Assembly: GCA_021162655.1 (NCBI GenBank)
Contig: JAGGYI010000175.1
Span: 1-39,050 of the forward strand
Source of the DNA: Anaerolineae bacterium
GTDB taxonomy: Bacteria; Chloroflexota; Anaerolineae; UBA1429
Direction of reading: 5' to 3'
DNA: 39,050 nt
Shown here in pieces: positions 31,739 to 39,050 of this stretch. The notes beneath the pieces are model-generated. The model saw only the letters and a program-made list of their open reading frames with translations. It was not told where the DNA came from and searched no databases. Positions within the stretch are counted from its first letter, which is position 1. Each line of letters begins with the position of its first letter. The translations under genes were made by a program, and so were the position numbers.

Positions 31739-32224
31739 ATGACCAAGGTGGACTGGGCCCTTTTGCTCATTCTCCTCTCCTTTATGGTAATTGGGGCCAT
31801 CCAAGGGCTCGCCCGCCAGCTTTTTGGGCTAGCCGGGTTCTGCCTTGGTTTGGTGGCCACAGCTGCCCTCTGGCACAGGTTTGCTCTCAACCTGGCAGGG
31901 CCCCTCCCCGCTGCCCCCTTGCTCCTCCCCTCCCTTGCTTTCACCATCATCTTTTTAGGCATCTGGGCTCTCTGTGGAGCATTGGGGTTCATCGTCTCGA
32001 AACAGTTCTCCTCAACGAACAGCCATTGGCTAGACGAAGCCACTGGAGCCCTGGTAGGGCTGCTTTCTGGCATCGCTCTACTTGTCGTCCTCTACTGGGG
32101 AGCCACTGCCCTTGGGCTAGATGTCGGTGCAAGTGCGGCGCTCCCGGCTCGGAGTTTGGTTTATCTCTCTCGCCCAAGCCATTGGGCATTCCCTCTACAG
32201 CCACTCCGCCCCGCCCTGAGGTAA
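31739..32224 (+). CDS. CvpA-like membrane protein
   Basis: A 161-residue membrane protein with four hydrophobic segments. The start, VDWALLLILLSFMVIGAIQGLARQLFGLAG, matches the pattern of CvpA/colicin V production family proteins, which have a D-x-x-x-x-x...G-x-x-R-G-x-x-R-Q motif. The function of this family is not settled. ATG with GGAGGAG upstream; the sensor kinase gene follows 21 bp later. Confidence 0.72.
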   Translation: MTKVDWALLLILLSFMVIGAIQGLARQLFGLAGFCLGLVATAALWHRFALNLAGPLPAAPLLLPSLAFTIIFLGIWALCGALGFIVSKQFSSTNSHWLDEATGALVGLLSGIALLVVLYWGATALGLDVGASAALPARSLVYLSRPSHWAFPLQPLRPALR

Positions 32225-32245
32225 AGCGTTCTCTAGGGAGGTCAG

Positions 32246-33715
32246 ATGTTCCACACTTTACGTAGCAAGCTAGTTCTCTCTTACATCCTCCTTGTTCTCC
32301 TCTGCCTCATTCTCCTTGGGCTAGCAGCAGGGGCCCTCATCACCCGCGTCCAACGGAGAGCCAACCTGCAGCGCACCCAAGCCCTAGCCATACTCCTCGC
32401 TAGGCGGCTACACACTTGGGCAGGCTCGTTAGACCCTCAGGCGCTCCTCGGACGAATCAAACGGGAAGGAGAACGCCTGCAAGGGCACCTCCTTATTCTG
32501 AACGAACAAGGGCGCATTCTCATCGACTCAAAGGGAAGCTATGTGGGAGTACGCATCCCCTTGAGGAATATCCCAACAACTATAGATGCGCCACCCACCA
32601 TCCTTCGACACACCTTTGCCGATGGCCGAGAGTACTTTATCGTTATCGCATCCCTGCCCCCACCTCCCCGTGCCGAGGCTTTCCAAGGGCGCTATTTAGG
32701 GATCGCTCTCCAAGTGCGAGAAGTCGATCCCCCTTGGAGAGAGCTTTTCCTCCCTCTCTTGCTCATTGGGGGAGGCGTCATGCTCATCGCCATCGCGGTG
32801 GGGTTTGTCCTCGCCAATTCGATTGCTCGGCCTGTGCGCGAGATGACCCAGGCCGCTCAAGAGATCGCCCGCGGGAACTACCAGCAGGTGATCCACGCCC
32901 ACGGCCAAGACGAGATCGCCCAGCTAGCCCGTAGCTTTTCGCAGATGGCCCAAGAAGTAGCCCGCGCCCAGCGCACCCAGCGCGATTTCCTCGCCAATAT
33001 CTCCCACGACCTACGAACCCCGCTAACCTCTATCCAGGGGTTCTCTCAGGCAATTCTCGAGGGAGCCATCCGCGACGAGGCTGGCTACCGCCGTGCCGCC
33101 GAAATCATCAAAGAAGAAGCCGAACGCATGGCCACCTTAGTGGAGGATCTTCTGGAGCTGGCCCGCTTGGAGGGAGGCCAGCTTGAGCTCCAGCGAGAAC
33201 GCCTCTCCCTGAAGGACCTATTGGAAAAGGAGCTCACCCAAATGCGCCATCGCGCAGAGGAAAAAGGGCTACAGCTTCAGGTATCCCTGCCTCAAGAGTT
33301 GCCCCCAATTTATGGAGATAGCCATTGGCTAAGCCGCGCGTTGGCCAACGTGCTAGATAACGCCTTCAAATACTCGCCCCCCGGGAGCAGTATCATCGTC
33401 AAGGTCTCTCACGTGCATGCGCAAGCCCCTCACCCAGCCCCCCTCCCCGTTTCCTTTGGGCCATCCATCGAAAAGGGGGAGTGGGTCTCCATCGAAGTCC
33501 GCAACCCCTGCGAGCCTATCGGCACGGAGGAGCTACACCGCCTTTTCGAACGCTTTTACCGAGGAGACCGCTCCCGCCGCCGCAGTGAGGGCTCCGGCTT
33601 GGGGCTAGCCATCGTCCGCGAGGCCATACTCGCCCACGGCGGCCGAGTAGAGGCTTCGTACGATGCCAAGGGAGGGGAAGTGCTCTTCCGGCTATGGCTG
33701 CCCATAACTAGCTAG
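32246..33715 (+). CDS. Sensor histidine kinase
   Basis: A 489-residue membrane kinase. It has a first membrane segment (about 8-31), an extracytoplasmic sensor region (about 35-170), a second segment (about 172-192), a HAMP domain (about 193-246; SIARPVREMTQAAQEIARGNY), the HisKA phosphoacceptor H254 in ISHDLRTPLTSIQGF, and a HATPase domain with the N box NVLDNAFKYSPPG, RLFERFYRGDRSR and G boxes GSGLGLAIV and GGR. It should phosphorylate a response regulator, but none is encoded in the window. The ATG has GGGAGG five bases upstream. Its stop lies one base from the stop of the convergent antiporter-like gene, with no terminator. Confidence 0.93.
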   Translation: MFHTLRSKLVLSYILLVLLCLILLGLAAGALITRVQRRANLQRTQALAILLARRLHTWAGSLDPQALLGRIKREGERLQGHLLILNEQGRILIDSKGSYVGVRIPLRNIPTTIDAPPTILRHTFADGREYFIVIASLPPPPRAEAFQGRYLGIALQVREVDPPWRELFLPLLLIGGGVMLIAIAVGFVLANSIARPVREMTQAAQEIARGNYQQVIHAHGQDEIAQLARSFSQMAQEVARAQRTQRDFLANISHDLRTPLTSIQGFSQAILEGAIRDEAGYRRAAEIIKEEAERMATLVEDLLELARLEGGQLELQRERLSLKDLLEKELTQMRHRAEEKGLQLQVSLPQELPPIYGDSHWLSRALANVLDNAFKYSPPGSSIIVKVSHVHAQAPHPAPLPVSFGPSIEKGEWVSIEVRNPCEPIGTEELHRLFERFYRGDRSRRRSEGSGLGLAIVREAILAHGGRVEASYDAKGGEVLFRLWLPITS

Positions 33716-33716
33716 C

Positions 33717-35030
33717 CTAGCCCAGAAGGCGAACCAAAAGATGGGGGAAGGCTACCCCAAAACCCAAGAGCAGAACGCTCAAGGAGAGGGCAAGAAGCCC
33801 CGCAAAAAGGGGTTCACGCCGCCGAGGTGCTGTGAGCGCCGGCAATAGCGCCACAACAAAATAGCGCAAAAAGGCCCAACCCACGCCCAGGCCGCTCAGA
33901 AGGACCACGATGGCCCAGCCAGGGTGCGCCTTGGCAAAATCCTGGAGCAGGAAAAGCCGACTGACAAACCCCACCGCCGGAGGAAGGCCAGAGAGAGAAA
34001 GCCCTCCTACAAGCAATCCCAAAAGGGCCAATGGAGCATGGCGCCCTGCTCCAGCGACGCGTTCATAGGTATCTCCCCCCAAACAGTGATCCAGAATCCC
34101 AACCACGATAGCTACCAAAGCGACGGCCCCATTACGCCAAAGCAGGTGCCACATTGCCATCTGCGAGCTAGCCCCCTCCAAGGCAAGGAGAACCATTCCC
34201 AGATCTGCCAGGGCAGCATAAGCCAGCACCCCCCACAGAGAACGCTGCAAGAGAGCCCCGACCCCGCCGAGGAGAAGGGAGAAAAGCGCGCTCCCCAAGA
34301 GGATATGCAATAACCAGGGCTTCCCTTCGGGCCAGGGAAAAGCTTGCAACACTGCAGAAAACTTCAGCAAGACCGCGGTACACCAGAGGGTCTGAAAGGC
34401 CACCCCGGCCAACACTCCCCCCCTTCTGAAAACGGCAAGCAACCACATCCCCAAAGGGGCCAGCCCCAGAGCAAGCCCAAACCCCAGGGCCAAACCCAAC
34501 CCCGCCCGGCGAGCTAACTCGCTCTCTTCAACCCCCGAAGGAGGATTCTCCATCACCCAGGCCGCCAAGAGCAAAGAGACCATCGACAGAATAAGCAAAA
34601 AGAGCACCCGAGTGCCCACCAAAGTGGAGCGCAGCTCCCTCCAAGGGAGGAGGAAAACCAGCAGGATCCCCCCGATAGTCAACGTAAGAACGGCAAGGGT
34701 AAAGCTCCGCAGAGAAGTTGCTACCGCCAACGATGCCGCAGCTGCTAGAAGAAGGGAATAAGAAGGGACGGACTCTGCCAGGCGGAAGGTAGCCAAGACG
34801 ACAAAGCCCAAGAGCCCATAACAGACTGCCAGAGAAAGCCCCTCCTCTGGAGTGAGGGCAAGGGAACGCCCAAGAAGGATGAACCCCTCCTCCTGAGGTA
34901 CGAGAGCGCTCAACAAAGCCATGCCCCAAAGGGCCGCGACCGTCAGAGGGGCTGCCAGCGGGCGAAACCGCCCCAAAGGCCAGAGGAGCAGAGCGATCAG
35001 CAATGGGAGGAGCACCAACCAAAGAATCAC
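33717..35030 (-). CDS. NuoN-like proton antiporter family membrane protein, degenerate
   Basis: A 437-residue protein with about thirteen membrane segments, related to the NuoL/M/N (proton_antipo_M) subunits of complex I. The stretch SLWGVLAYAALADLGMVLLAL matches the typical LLAYSSIAHxGY region, and the segment GLALGLAPLGMWLL corresponds to the LALVPFHVWLP region. At the latter the lysine normally needed for proton transfer (L-K-x-x-x-x-P) is replaced by a nonpolar residue, and the HVWLPDA tail is lost. It may therefore not pump protons. The start is GTG at 35030 (GTGA overlap with the upstream stop), with GGGAGG upstream. It ends the three-gene unit. Confidence 0.72.
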   Translation of the reverse strand: MILWLVLLPLLIALLLWPLGRFRPLAAPLTVAALWGMALLSALVPQEEGFILLGRSLALTPEEGLSLAVCYGLLGFVVLATFRLAESVPSYSLLLAAAASLAVATSLRSFTLAVLTLTIGGILLVFLLPWRELRSTLVGTRVLFLLILSMVSLLLAAWVMENPPSGVEESELARRAGLGLALGFGLALGLAPLGMWLLAVFRRGGVLAGVAFQTLWCTAVLLKFSAVLQAFPWPEGKPWLLHILLGSALFSLLLGGVGALLQRSLWGVLAYAALADLGMVLLALEGASSQMAMWHLLWRNGAVALVAIVVGILDHCLGGDTYERVAGAGRHAPLALLGLLVGGLSLSGLPPAVGFVSRLFLLQDFAKAHPGWAIVVLLSGLGVGWAFLRYFVVALLPALTAPRRREPLFAGLLALSLSVLLLGFGVAFPHLLVRLLG

Positions 35031-35680
35031 AGCTCCTCCCCCCGGGCCCGAGCTTCGGCCCAACTCTCTGCCAAAAAGGCCACCCCAAGCGCCAGCAAAA
35101 GATCCACCACACCCAAAAGGGTAATGGCCAAAAGGCTTTGCTCCAGGAGGAGGTAAAGCCCCTCAAAGCCACTAAGCGCCACCAAGATTCCCTCCCCCTT
35201 GCCCAAAGGGTCATCGTTGAGCAAAACGAGACAAAGCCCCAGGCCTAGCAGCCAATAGCTGGCGACAGTGAGAGGAGCAGGAGCAAAATAGAGAGGGTAG
35301 GCCCGCCAAAGGCCATAGGCAAAGAGACCATTGAGGGCCAAAGTCAACAAGCGAAAGAGGAGCCGGGCGTTGGGGGCCAGGTGGCGTACCTCTTCAAGAC
35401 AATCGGGAACACCCCCCGCCTTGGCTGCCTTGGCGAGCTTGGCCTGGACCCGAAAAGCCGTCGTGGCGACGATGATGCTGACGGCGATCTGTACACCCAA
35501 TCGAAGCTGCCAGACGGGACGGAACCCCCGCGGGGCAAGCAAAGCAAGCAAGAGATACTGCAAAACAAAAGGCAGGATAGAGAGGCGACGCCTTTCCAAA
35601 AGGAAGAGCAGCGAGATAACTCCCAGCCAAGCGAGGGTCCCCCGCAGAGAAAGCAAGCCGCCTCCTGATGTGAACGCCAT
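35027..35680 (-). CDS. Multi-pass membrane protein, unknown
   Basis: I do not recognise this 217-residue protein. It has six or seven membrane segments; a more polar stretch in the middle (KLAKAAKAGGVPDCLEEVRHLA) could be a cytoplasmic loop, followed by NARLLFRLLTLALNGL. Its place between two antiporter-like genes recalls NuoK/HyfE-type subunits, but no sequence motif for them is seen. Either an ATG at 35692 (inside the previous gene's end) or at 35680 could be the start; the second has more purines upstream. Stop and next start overlap (GTGA). Confidence 0.65.
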   Translation of the reverse strand: MAFTSGGGLLSLRGTLAWLGVISLLFLLERRRLSILPFVLQYLLLALLAPRGFRPVWQLRLGVQIAVSIIVATTAFRVQAKLAKAAKAGGVPDCLEEVRHLAPNARLLFRLLTLALNGLFAYGLWRAYPLYFAPAPLTVASYWLLGLGLCLVLLNDDPLGKGEGILVALSGFEGLYLLLEQSLLAITLLGVVDLLLALGVAFLAESWAEARARGEEL

Positions 35681-35684
35681 CTCT

Positions 35685-37289
35685 TCACTCATGCAAAAAA
35701 TATAGGATAACCGCCAAAGCCCAAAGCAACGTCCAACCCAAGATAAGCCGCTCCTCCAGAGCCAGCAAAAGGCGTCCCCCTAGGTATTGCCCACGCTCCC
35801 AGAGATATTGAACAACCCCATAAAGCCCCTCCAGGGCAAACCCTCGGCGACCTCGGTGCCTGGGCCGCGTGCGCAGGAAATAGCGCCAAAGGTAATAGCT
35901 CCCCACATGAGGAACTAGGACCACGGCCAAGAGCAAGAGCTCTTCACCCCTCTGGGCAGCGAGGAGCCTTTTCCACGAAAGCGACTGGAAGAGCTGCCCA
36001 AAAAGCGGTGGATGCAAGCCAAAAAGAAGAAAACAAAGCCCCACCAAAAGTGAAACCAATTGAGGGACCCTCAACTCTTTCCTCACCTGCCCCCACGTAG
36101 GCAAGGCGAGTAAGGCCTTTTTCACTTGCAAAAAGATGGGCCAACCCGCCGTCTGAGCAAAGAGACCCCCTAGAGCCATCCAGAGAAAGAGCTCTTTAGA
36201 GCCGATCCCTTTGGCAGAAGCGTGCAAAAGAGCCCATCGCGCCACCATCCCCGTGGTCAACGGCCAACCACTTAGAGAGGCTACCCCCAGAAAGGCCAAA
36301 AGCCCTCCCCAAGGGAAGCGGTCCTCTTGCTCACGAGCCGCCAACATGCGCCCTGCCCAGGCCAGCCCCCATCCCCCTACGAGGAAGAGGAAAAAGAGGG
36401 GTGCCAGGCCTTTGACCTCCTCAGGAGCTAATAAAGGGAGAAGTACAAGAAGCCCCAACCCCTGTTGATAAAGCCAGGGAAGAGCGTCCTCCCACCGCGG
36501 CGAGAGCGCCACAAGCAGGCCCATCAAGAGGATAAAAGCGCCCCCCAAAGCAAGCACCCACTGCCGAGGAAGGTGCAACAACCCCAGCGAAGCCACTCCC
36601 AACCAGAGCCCTCCTCCCAACCCAAGGGAAAAAACGGGCAGCGCTCCCGTCCCTCCAGCCCCCGGCAGGGGATAGAGCCCCATGCGTAGGAGAGCGGCCA
36701 AGGCCAAAAGCAAAACGGGCAACCGAGCCATCTCTGGTTCGGACGCCCCCCAAAGGAGGGCGCTCCCCACGACGGCCAACGATGTTGAGGCCATCCGCCC
36801 CCAAGCACGGCGAGCCCGCCAAGGAGCCCCCCTCTCTGGGAACTGGACCGCCTCTATACCCAAAAAGGCCAAATCCGCCACTCCCCAAGCCAGGCAGAAG
36901 GACACGCTGTTCCAAGCCATGCTAGCAGCTACAGTGGCCCCCAACAGCCAAAGGAGTGCCGCCTGCCTTTTAGGAGAAACAGAAGCGCCCCAGGAGGCCA
37001 ATTCAAAGAGGAAAAGCAGACCAATGAGAAGGAGCCCCAGGGAGAACTCTCCCTTCTGAGGAGCAAAGGCTATCCCTCGAGAAAGGTCCCAACTAGCCAC
37101 CCACTTGGTTCTCTCGGGGATAAAGAGGAGCAAACCAAGGGTGAGCCCCGTTAAAAAGAGGGCAAGCAACGTCGTTCCACGCAACAAAGAAGGCTTGCGC
37201 CAGCCAACTGGGCAAAGGGCAAGCACTATCCCAAAGAAAAGAGGTATGACTATCGGCCCCAGAGGAAGAAAAGAGGGGCGCAACCCCAT
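35685..37289 (-). CDS. NuoL/M-like proton antiporter family membrane protein, degenerate
   Basis: A 534-residue protein with about fourteen membrane segments, distantly like NuoM/NuoL and related antiporter subunits. Features suggesting this are LLRMGLYPLPGAGGTGALPVFSLG in the place of the KxxxxPFHxWLPxAxxAPTPVSA block, and the FLGVASLSGWPLTTGMVARWALLHA segment that matches the conserved LSLxGxPPxxGFxxK region. Here the central lysine is an arginine and the following motif is weak. The last 80 residues include an Arg-rich loop and one more membrane segment, reminiscent of NuoL's tail without its long lateral helix. The ATG at 37289 has GGAGGAG upstream. It heads the three-gene unit. Confidence 0.7.
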   Translation of the reverse strand: MGLRPSFLPLGPIVIPLFFGIVLALCPVGWRKPSLLRGTTLLALFLTGLTLGLLLFIPERTKWVASWDLSRGIAFAPQKGEFSLGLLLIGLLFLFELASWGASVSPKRQAALLWLLGATVAASMAWNSVSFCLAWGVADLAFLGIEAVQFPERGAPWRARRAWGRMASTSLAVVGSALLWGASEPEMARLPVLLLALAALLRMGLYPLPGAGGTGALPVFSLGLGGGLWLGVASLGLLHLPRQWVLALGGAFILLMGLLVALSPRWEDALPWLYQQGLGLLVLLPLLAPEEVKGLAPLFFLFLVGGWGLAWAGRMLAAREQEDRFPWGGLLAFLGVASLSGWPLTTGMVARWALLHASAKGIGSKELFLWMALGGLFAQTAGWPIFLQVKKALLALPTWGQVRKELRVPQLVSLLVGLCFLLFGLHPPLFGQLFQSLSWKRLLAAQRGEELLLLAVVLVPHVGSYYLWRYFLRTRPRHRGRRGFALEGLYGVVQYLWERGQYLGGRLLLALEERLILGWTLLWALAVILYFLHE

Positions 37290-37320
37290 CGGCGAACTCC
37301 TCCATTGCATCTAAGATGGG

Positions 37321-37350
37321 ATTCTAGCACAGCGGCGGCACACCTGGCAA
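37321..37350 (-). promoter_or_regulatory. Promoter for the antiporter-like operon
   Basis: Minus strand TTGCCA (37350-37345), 18-bp spacer ending in TGC, TAGAAT (37326-37321). It is divergent from the LCP promoter 20 bp away. Confidence 0.55.
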
Positions 37351-37370
37351 ACGGAACCTAGTCTAGTCCC

Positions 37371-37399
37371 TTGGCGTCAAATGACAAGTATGCTATAAT
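37371..37399 (+). promoter_or_regulatory. Promoter for the LCP gene
   Basis: TTGGCG (37371-37376), 17-bp spacer ending in TGC, perfect TATAAT (37394-37399). An apparent TTG start at 37371 is this -35 element. Confidence 0.7.
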
Positions 37400-37436
37400 G
37401 TGTTTGCTTGCACCTCAAAAAGAAAATCCTGTGACT

Positions 37437-38792
37437 ATGAACTTTCATTTCAAGAACGCTGTCCGGGGGTTCTTTCTTACCCTGCTCATCGCAGGGGCCA
37501 TCTATTCTGGATACCTCTTTTTTACCACTGTGCGCACGATTGTGGCGCAGACCTCTCTGCCTTTCACCGAGGGAGTGATCCAGGCTGGCTCTACGGAGAA
37601 GCGCGCACCCGGTGGCCAGGAACTCCCCGATCTCACCGCAAAAAAAGAGCGGGTCAACATCCTCCTCCTGGGGATCGATCAGCGAGAGAATGACCCAGGC
37701 CCCTGGCGCACCGACACAATGATCCTCGTCTCGGTGGACCCAGCGACCAAGTCGGTCGCGATGCTCTCCATCCCCCGCGACCTCTGGGTGACCATCCCCG
37801 GCTTTGGCGAGAGCCGCATCAACATGGCCCACTTCCTGGGAGATAAGCATGACTACCCTGGGGGAGGGCCCGCCCTGGCCAAAAAGACCGTCTGGTATGC
37901 CTTGGGGGTGCCTGTACATTACTATGTGCGCATCAATTTCACAGGCTTTGAGAAGCTGATCGACGCCATCGGGGGCATTACCATCGATGTGAAAAAGCCC
38001 ATCCACGATGAAAAGTACCCCGACGGCCACTATGGCACGATGGTCATCGATATCCCCGCGGGCGTCCAGCACATGGATGGCAAAACGGCCCTGCAATATG
38101 CCCGTTCACGCCACGGGACGAGCGACTTTGACCGTATGGCCCGCCAACAACAACTAATCTTGGCCGCCAGAGACAAGGTGCTGAGCCTAGACATCCCCAT
38201 CTCACAGATTCCGCACATGCTCGAAGTGCTGGGGGATTCTGTCCAGACGGATATGCCCCTCGAAGAGATCATCGCCCTGGCCCGCATCCTCAAGGATATT
38301 CCTCCCGAGAACATTCGGCACGGGGTCATCGATTCCTCGATGACGACCACGGTGGTCACCCCGCAGAAGTGGATGGTCGAAGTGGCCGACTGGGACAAAG
38401 TGCGCAAGCTGGTAGACGAGCTCTTTCCCCCGCCCGTGCCCTCTGTAGCTCCTACCCCTAGCTTGGTTAAAGATCAGCTGCTCAGCGAAAGGGCGCGCAT
38501 CGTTCTGCGGAACGGCACTCTCACCCCGGGGCTAGCCCAACGGACGGCCCAGGCCCTGCGCGACAAGGGCTTTAACGTGGTGCGCTATGAGAACGCCGAG
38601 CGCTTTGACCACACTGCTACGGTGATCCTCTCCTATACTGACAAACGCTACACGGTGGAAGCGTTGGCAGCCCAGTTGCACGTCTCCCCAGAGAATATCC
38701 GTTGGGAGAATCCCGCCAACGCCCCAGCAAAGATCGACATCGTCGTCATCCTCGGGCGCGACTATGCCCAACGCGTCGCCGCCCAACAATAA
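37437..38792 (+). CDS. LytR-CpsA-Psr (LCP) family protein with LytR_C domain
   Basis: An extracytoplasmic phosphotransferase that links wall polymers or other glycans from polyprenyl-phosphate carriers to peptidoglycan. The 451-residue protein has an N-terminal membrane anchor (about 11-31), then the LCP domain: VNILLLGIDQR, RTDTMILVSVDPATKSVAMLSIPRD, GGITIDVKKPI, and the arginine motif YARSRHGTSDFDRMARQQQ. A Pro-rich linker leads to a LytR_C domain (about 365-448; RIVLRNGTLTPGLAQRTAQALRDKGFNV). The ATG at 37437 has no clear ribosome site; a GTG two codons earlier is possible. It appears monocistronic. Confidence 0.94.
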   Translation: MNFHFKNAVRGFFLTLLIAGAIYSGYLFFTTVRTIVAQTSLPFTEGVIQAGSTEKRAPGGQELPDLTAKKERVNILLLGIDQRENDPGPWRTDTMILVSVDPATKSVAMLSIPRDLWVTIPGFGESRINMAHFLGDKHDYPGGGPALAKKTVWYALGVPVHYYVRINFTGFEKLIDAIGGITIDVKKPIHDEKYPDGHYGTMVIDIPAGVQHMDGKTALQYARSRHGTSDFDRMARQQQLILAARDKVLSLDIPISQIPHMLEVLGDSVQTDMPLEEIIALARILKDIPPENIRHGVIDSSMTTTVVTPQKWMVEVADWDKVRKLVDELFPPPVPSVAPTPSLVKDQLLSERARIVLRNGTLTPGLAQRTAQALRDKGFNVVRYENAERFDHTATVILSYTDKRYTVEALAAQLHVSPENIRWENPANAPAKIDIVVILGRDYAQRVAAQQ

Positions 38793-38831
38793 CCCTCCAC
38801 CTCCCCTCAGAGATTCCCCAAAAGCCATCCA

Positions 38832-38860
38832 TTGCCAAAGCAGAGACCTTGGAGTAACAT
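38832..38860 (+). promoter_or_regulatory. Promoter for the short-chain dehydrogenase gene
   Basis: TTGCCA (38832-38837), 17-bp spacer, TAACAT (38855-38860), 40 bp before the ATG. Confidence 0.45.
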
Positions 38861-38900
38861 ACCCTTAGCATGAAACCATACCCCAGAAAGGAGCTTGTAG

Positions 38901-39050
38901 ATGATTCTCAACAAGTTCAAGCTAGATGGTAAGGTTGCCCTCGTCACTGGCGCTAGCCGCGGACTAGGCCAGGGGATGGCCATCGGCCTCGCCGAAGCTG
39001 GGGCCGATATCGTCGGCGTCTCGCGCGGTTCCTGCAGCGAGACGGAGGCC
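38901..39050 (+). CDS. Short-chain dehydrogenase/reductase, 5' part only
   Basis: The gene runs past the window end; 50 codons are present. They read as an SDR N-terminus: [18 protein letters not shown] with the nucleotide motif T-G-x-x-x-G-x-G, then [20 protein letters not shown]. This opening resembles 2-deoxy-D-gluconate 3-dehydrogenase (KduD) and gluconate 5-dehydrogenase proteins, but substrate residues lie outside. AAAGGAG lies about eight bases before the ATG. It is too short for the first-pass reading frames and was read directly. Confidence 0.88.
   Translation, partial: MILNKFKLDGKVALVTGASRGLGQGMAIGLAEAGADIVGVSRGSCSETEA

Noticed and set aside
37371-37436. TTG start for the LCP protein at 37371
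   Set aside because: These bases are the -35 and -10 elements of its promoter.
1-39050. tRNA, rRNA, CRISPR, insertion sequence or prophage
   Set aside because: No cloverleaf-like tRNA, no regularly spaced repeats, no transposase or integrase and no terminal repeats were seen on either strand. The DnaC-like protein resembles IstB, but there is no IstA and the replication operon explains it better.

Overview
The window is 39 kb of compact bacterial chromosome. Its moderately high GC, frequent GTG/TTG starts, ATGA/GTGA overlaps and good Shine-Dalgarno sites suggest a Chloroflexota bacterium (Anaerolineae or Thermoflexia type). Supporting this by recollection of typical gene content are: a long GT39 enzyme with C-terminal beta-sandwich domains, a bfn-dnaB-dnaD-dnaC cluster, ruvB-queH-DUF2905-queA, a DUF92 protein and NuoN-like antiporter subunits. 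No marker gene allows a firm assignment. Promoters look like classical sigma-70 sites (TTGACA/TATAAT, often with an extended TGn -10). I found no rRNA, tRNA, CRISPR array, insertion sequence or phage.

Layout. 1-4.0 kb: nagA, then on the minus strand lgt, an SGNH esterase and an AIM24-family protein. 4.0-6.5 kb: a PH-like membrane protein, a DUF92 protein and an orphan corrinoid protein. 6.6-9.8 kb: ruvB-queH-DUF2905-queA, linking branch migration with two late queuosine steps; this QueH carries an extra N-terminal domain resembling the PLMP/RRXRR domain of IscB/HNH proteins. 9.8-15 kb: a large beta-helix protein (minus), then a lipoprotein with FlgD-like Ig domains and two GT2 glycosyltransferases. 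15-17.9 kb: hibernation factor hpf, a Gfo/Idh/MocA oxidoreductase, and fdhD with a long leader hairpin. 17.9-26 kb (minus): a replication operon, bfn-dnaB-dnaD-like-tandem dnaC-like loader, followed by a membrane-anchored glycoside hydrolase split by an apparent frameshift and a GT39 glycosyltransferase.

26-33.7 kb (plus): a flavin reductase followed by tsaE-tsaB-rimI-surE (tRNA t6A and maintenance), a minus-strand zinc-ribbon membrane protein, then yebC-ruvC-ruvA, a CvpA-like protein and a sensor kinase without an adjacent regulator. 33.7-37.3 kb (minus): three membrane proteins, two related to the NuoL/M/N antiporter family but degenerate at expected key positions, around an unknown membrane protein. 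37.4-39 kb: an LCP family cell-envelope transferase and the start of a short-chain dehydrogenase that runs off the window.

All three RuvABC components are present in two places (ruvB at 6.6 kb, ruvCA at 30.6 kb). The envelope theme (Lgt, lipoprotein, GT2 pair, GT39, LCP, GH) recurs. The observations most worth checking are the QueH domain fusion, the tandem helicase-loader protein, the frameshift in the glycoside hydrolase, and the antiporter-like three-gene cluster.
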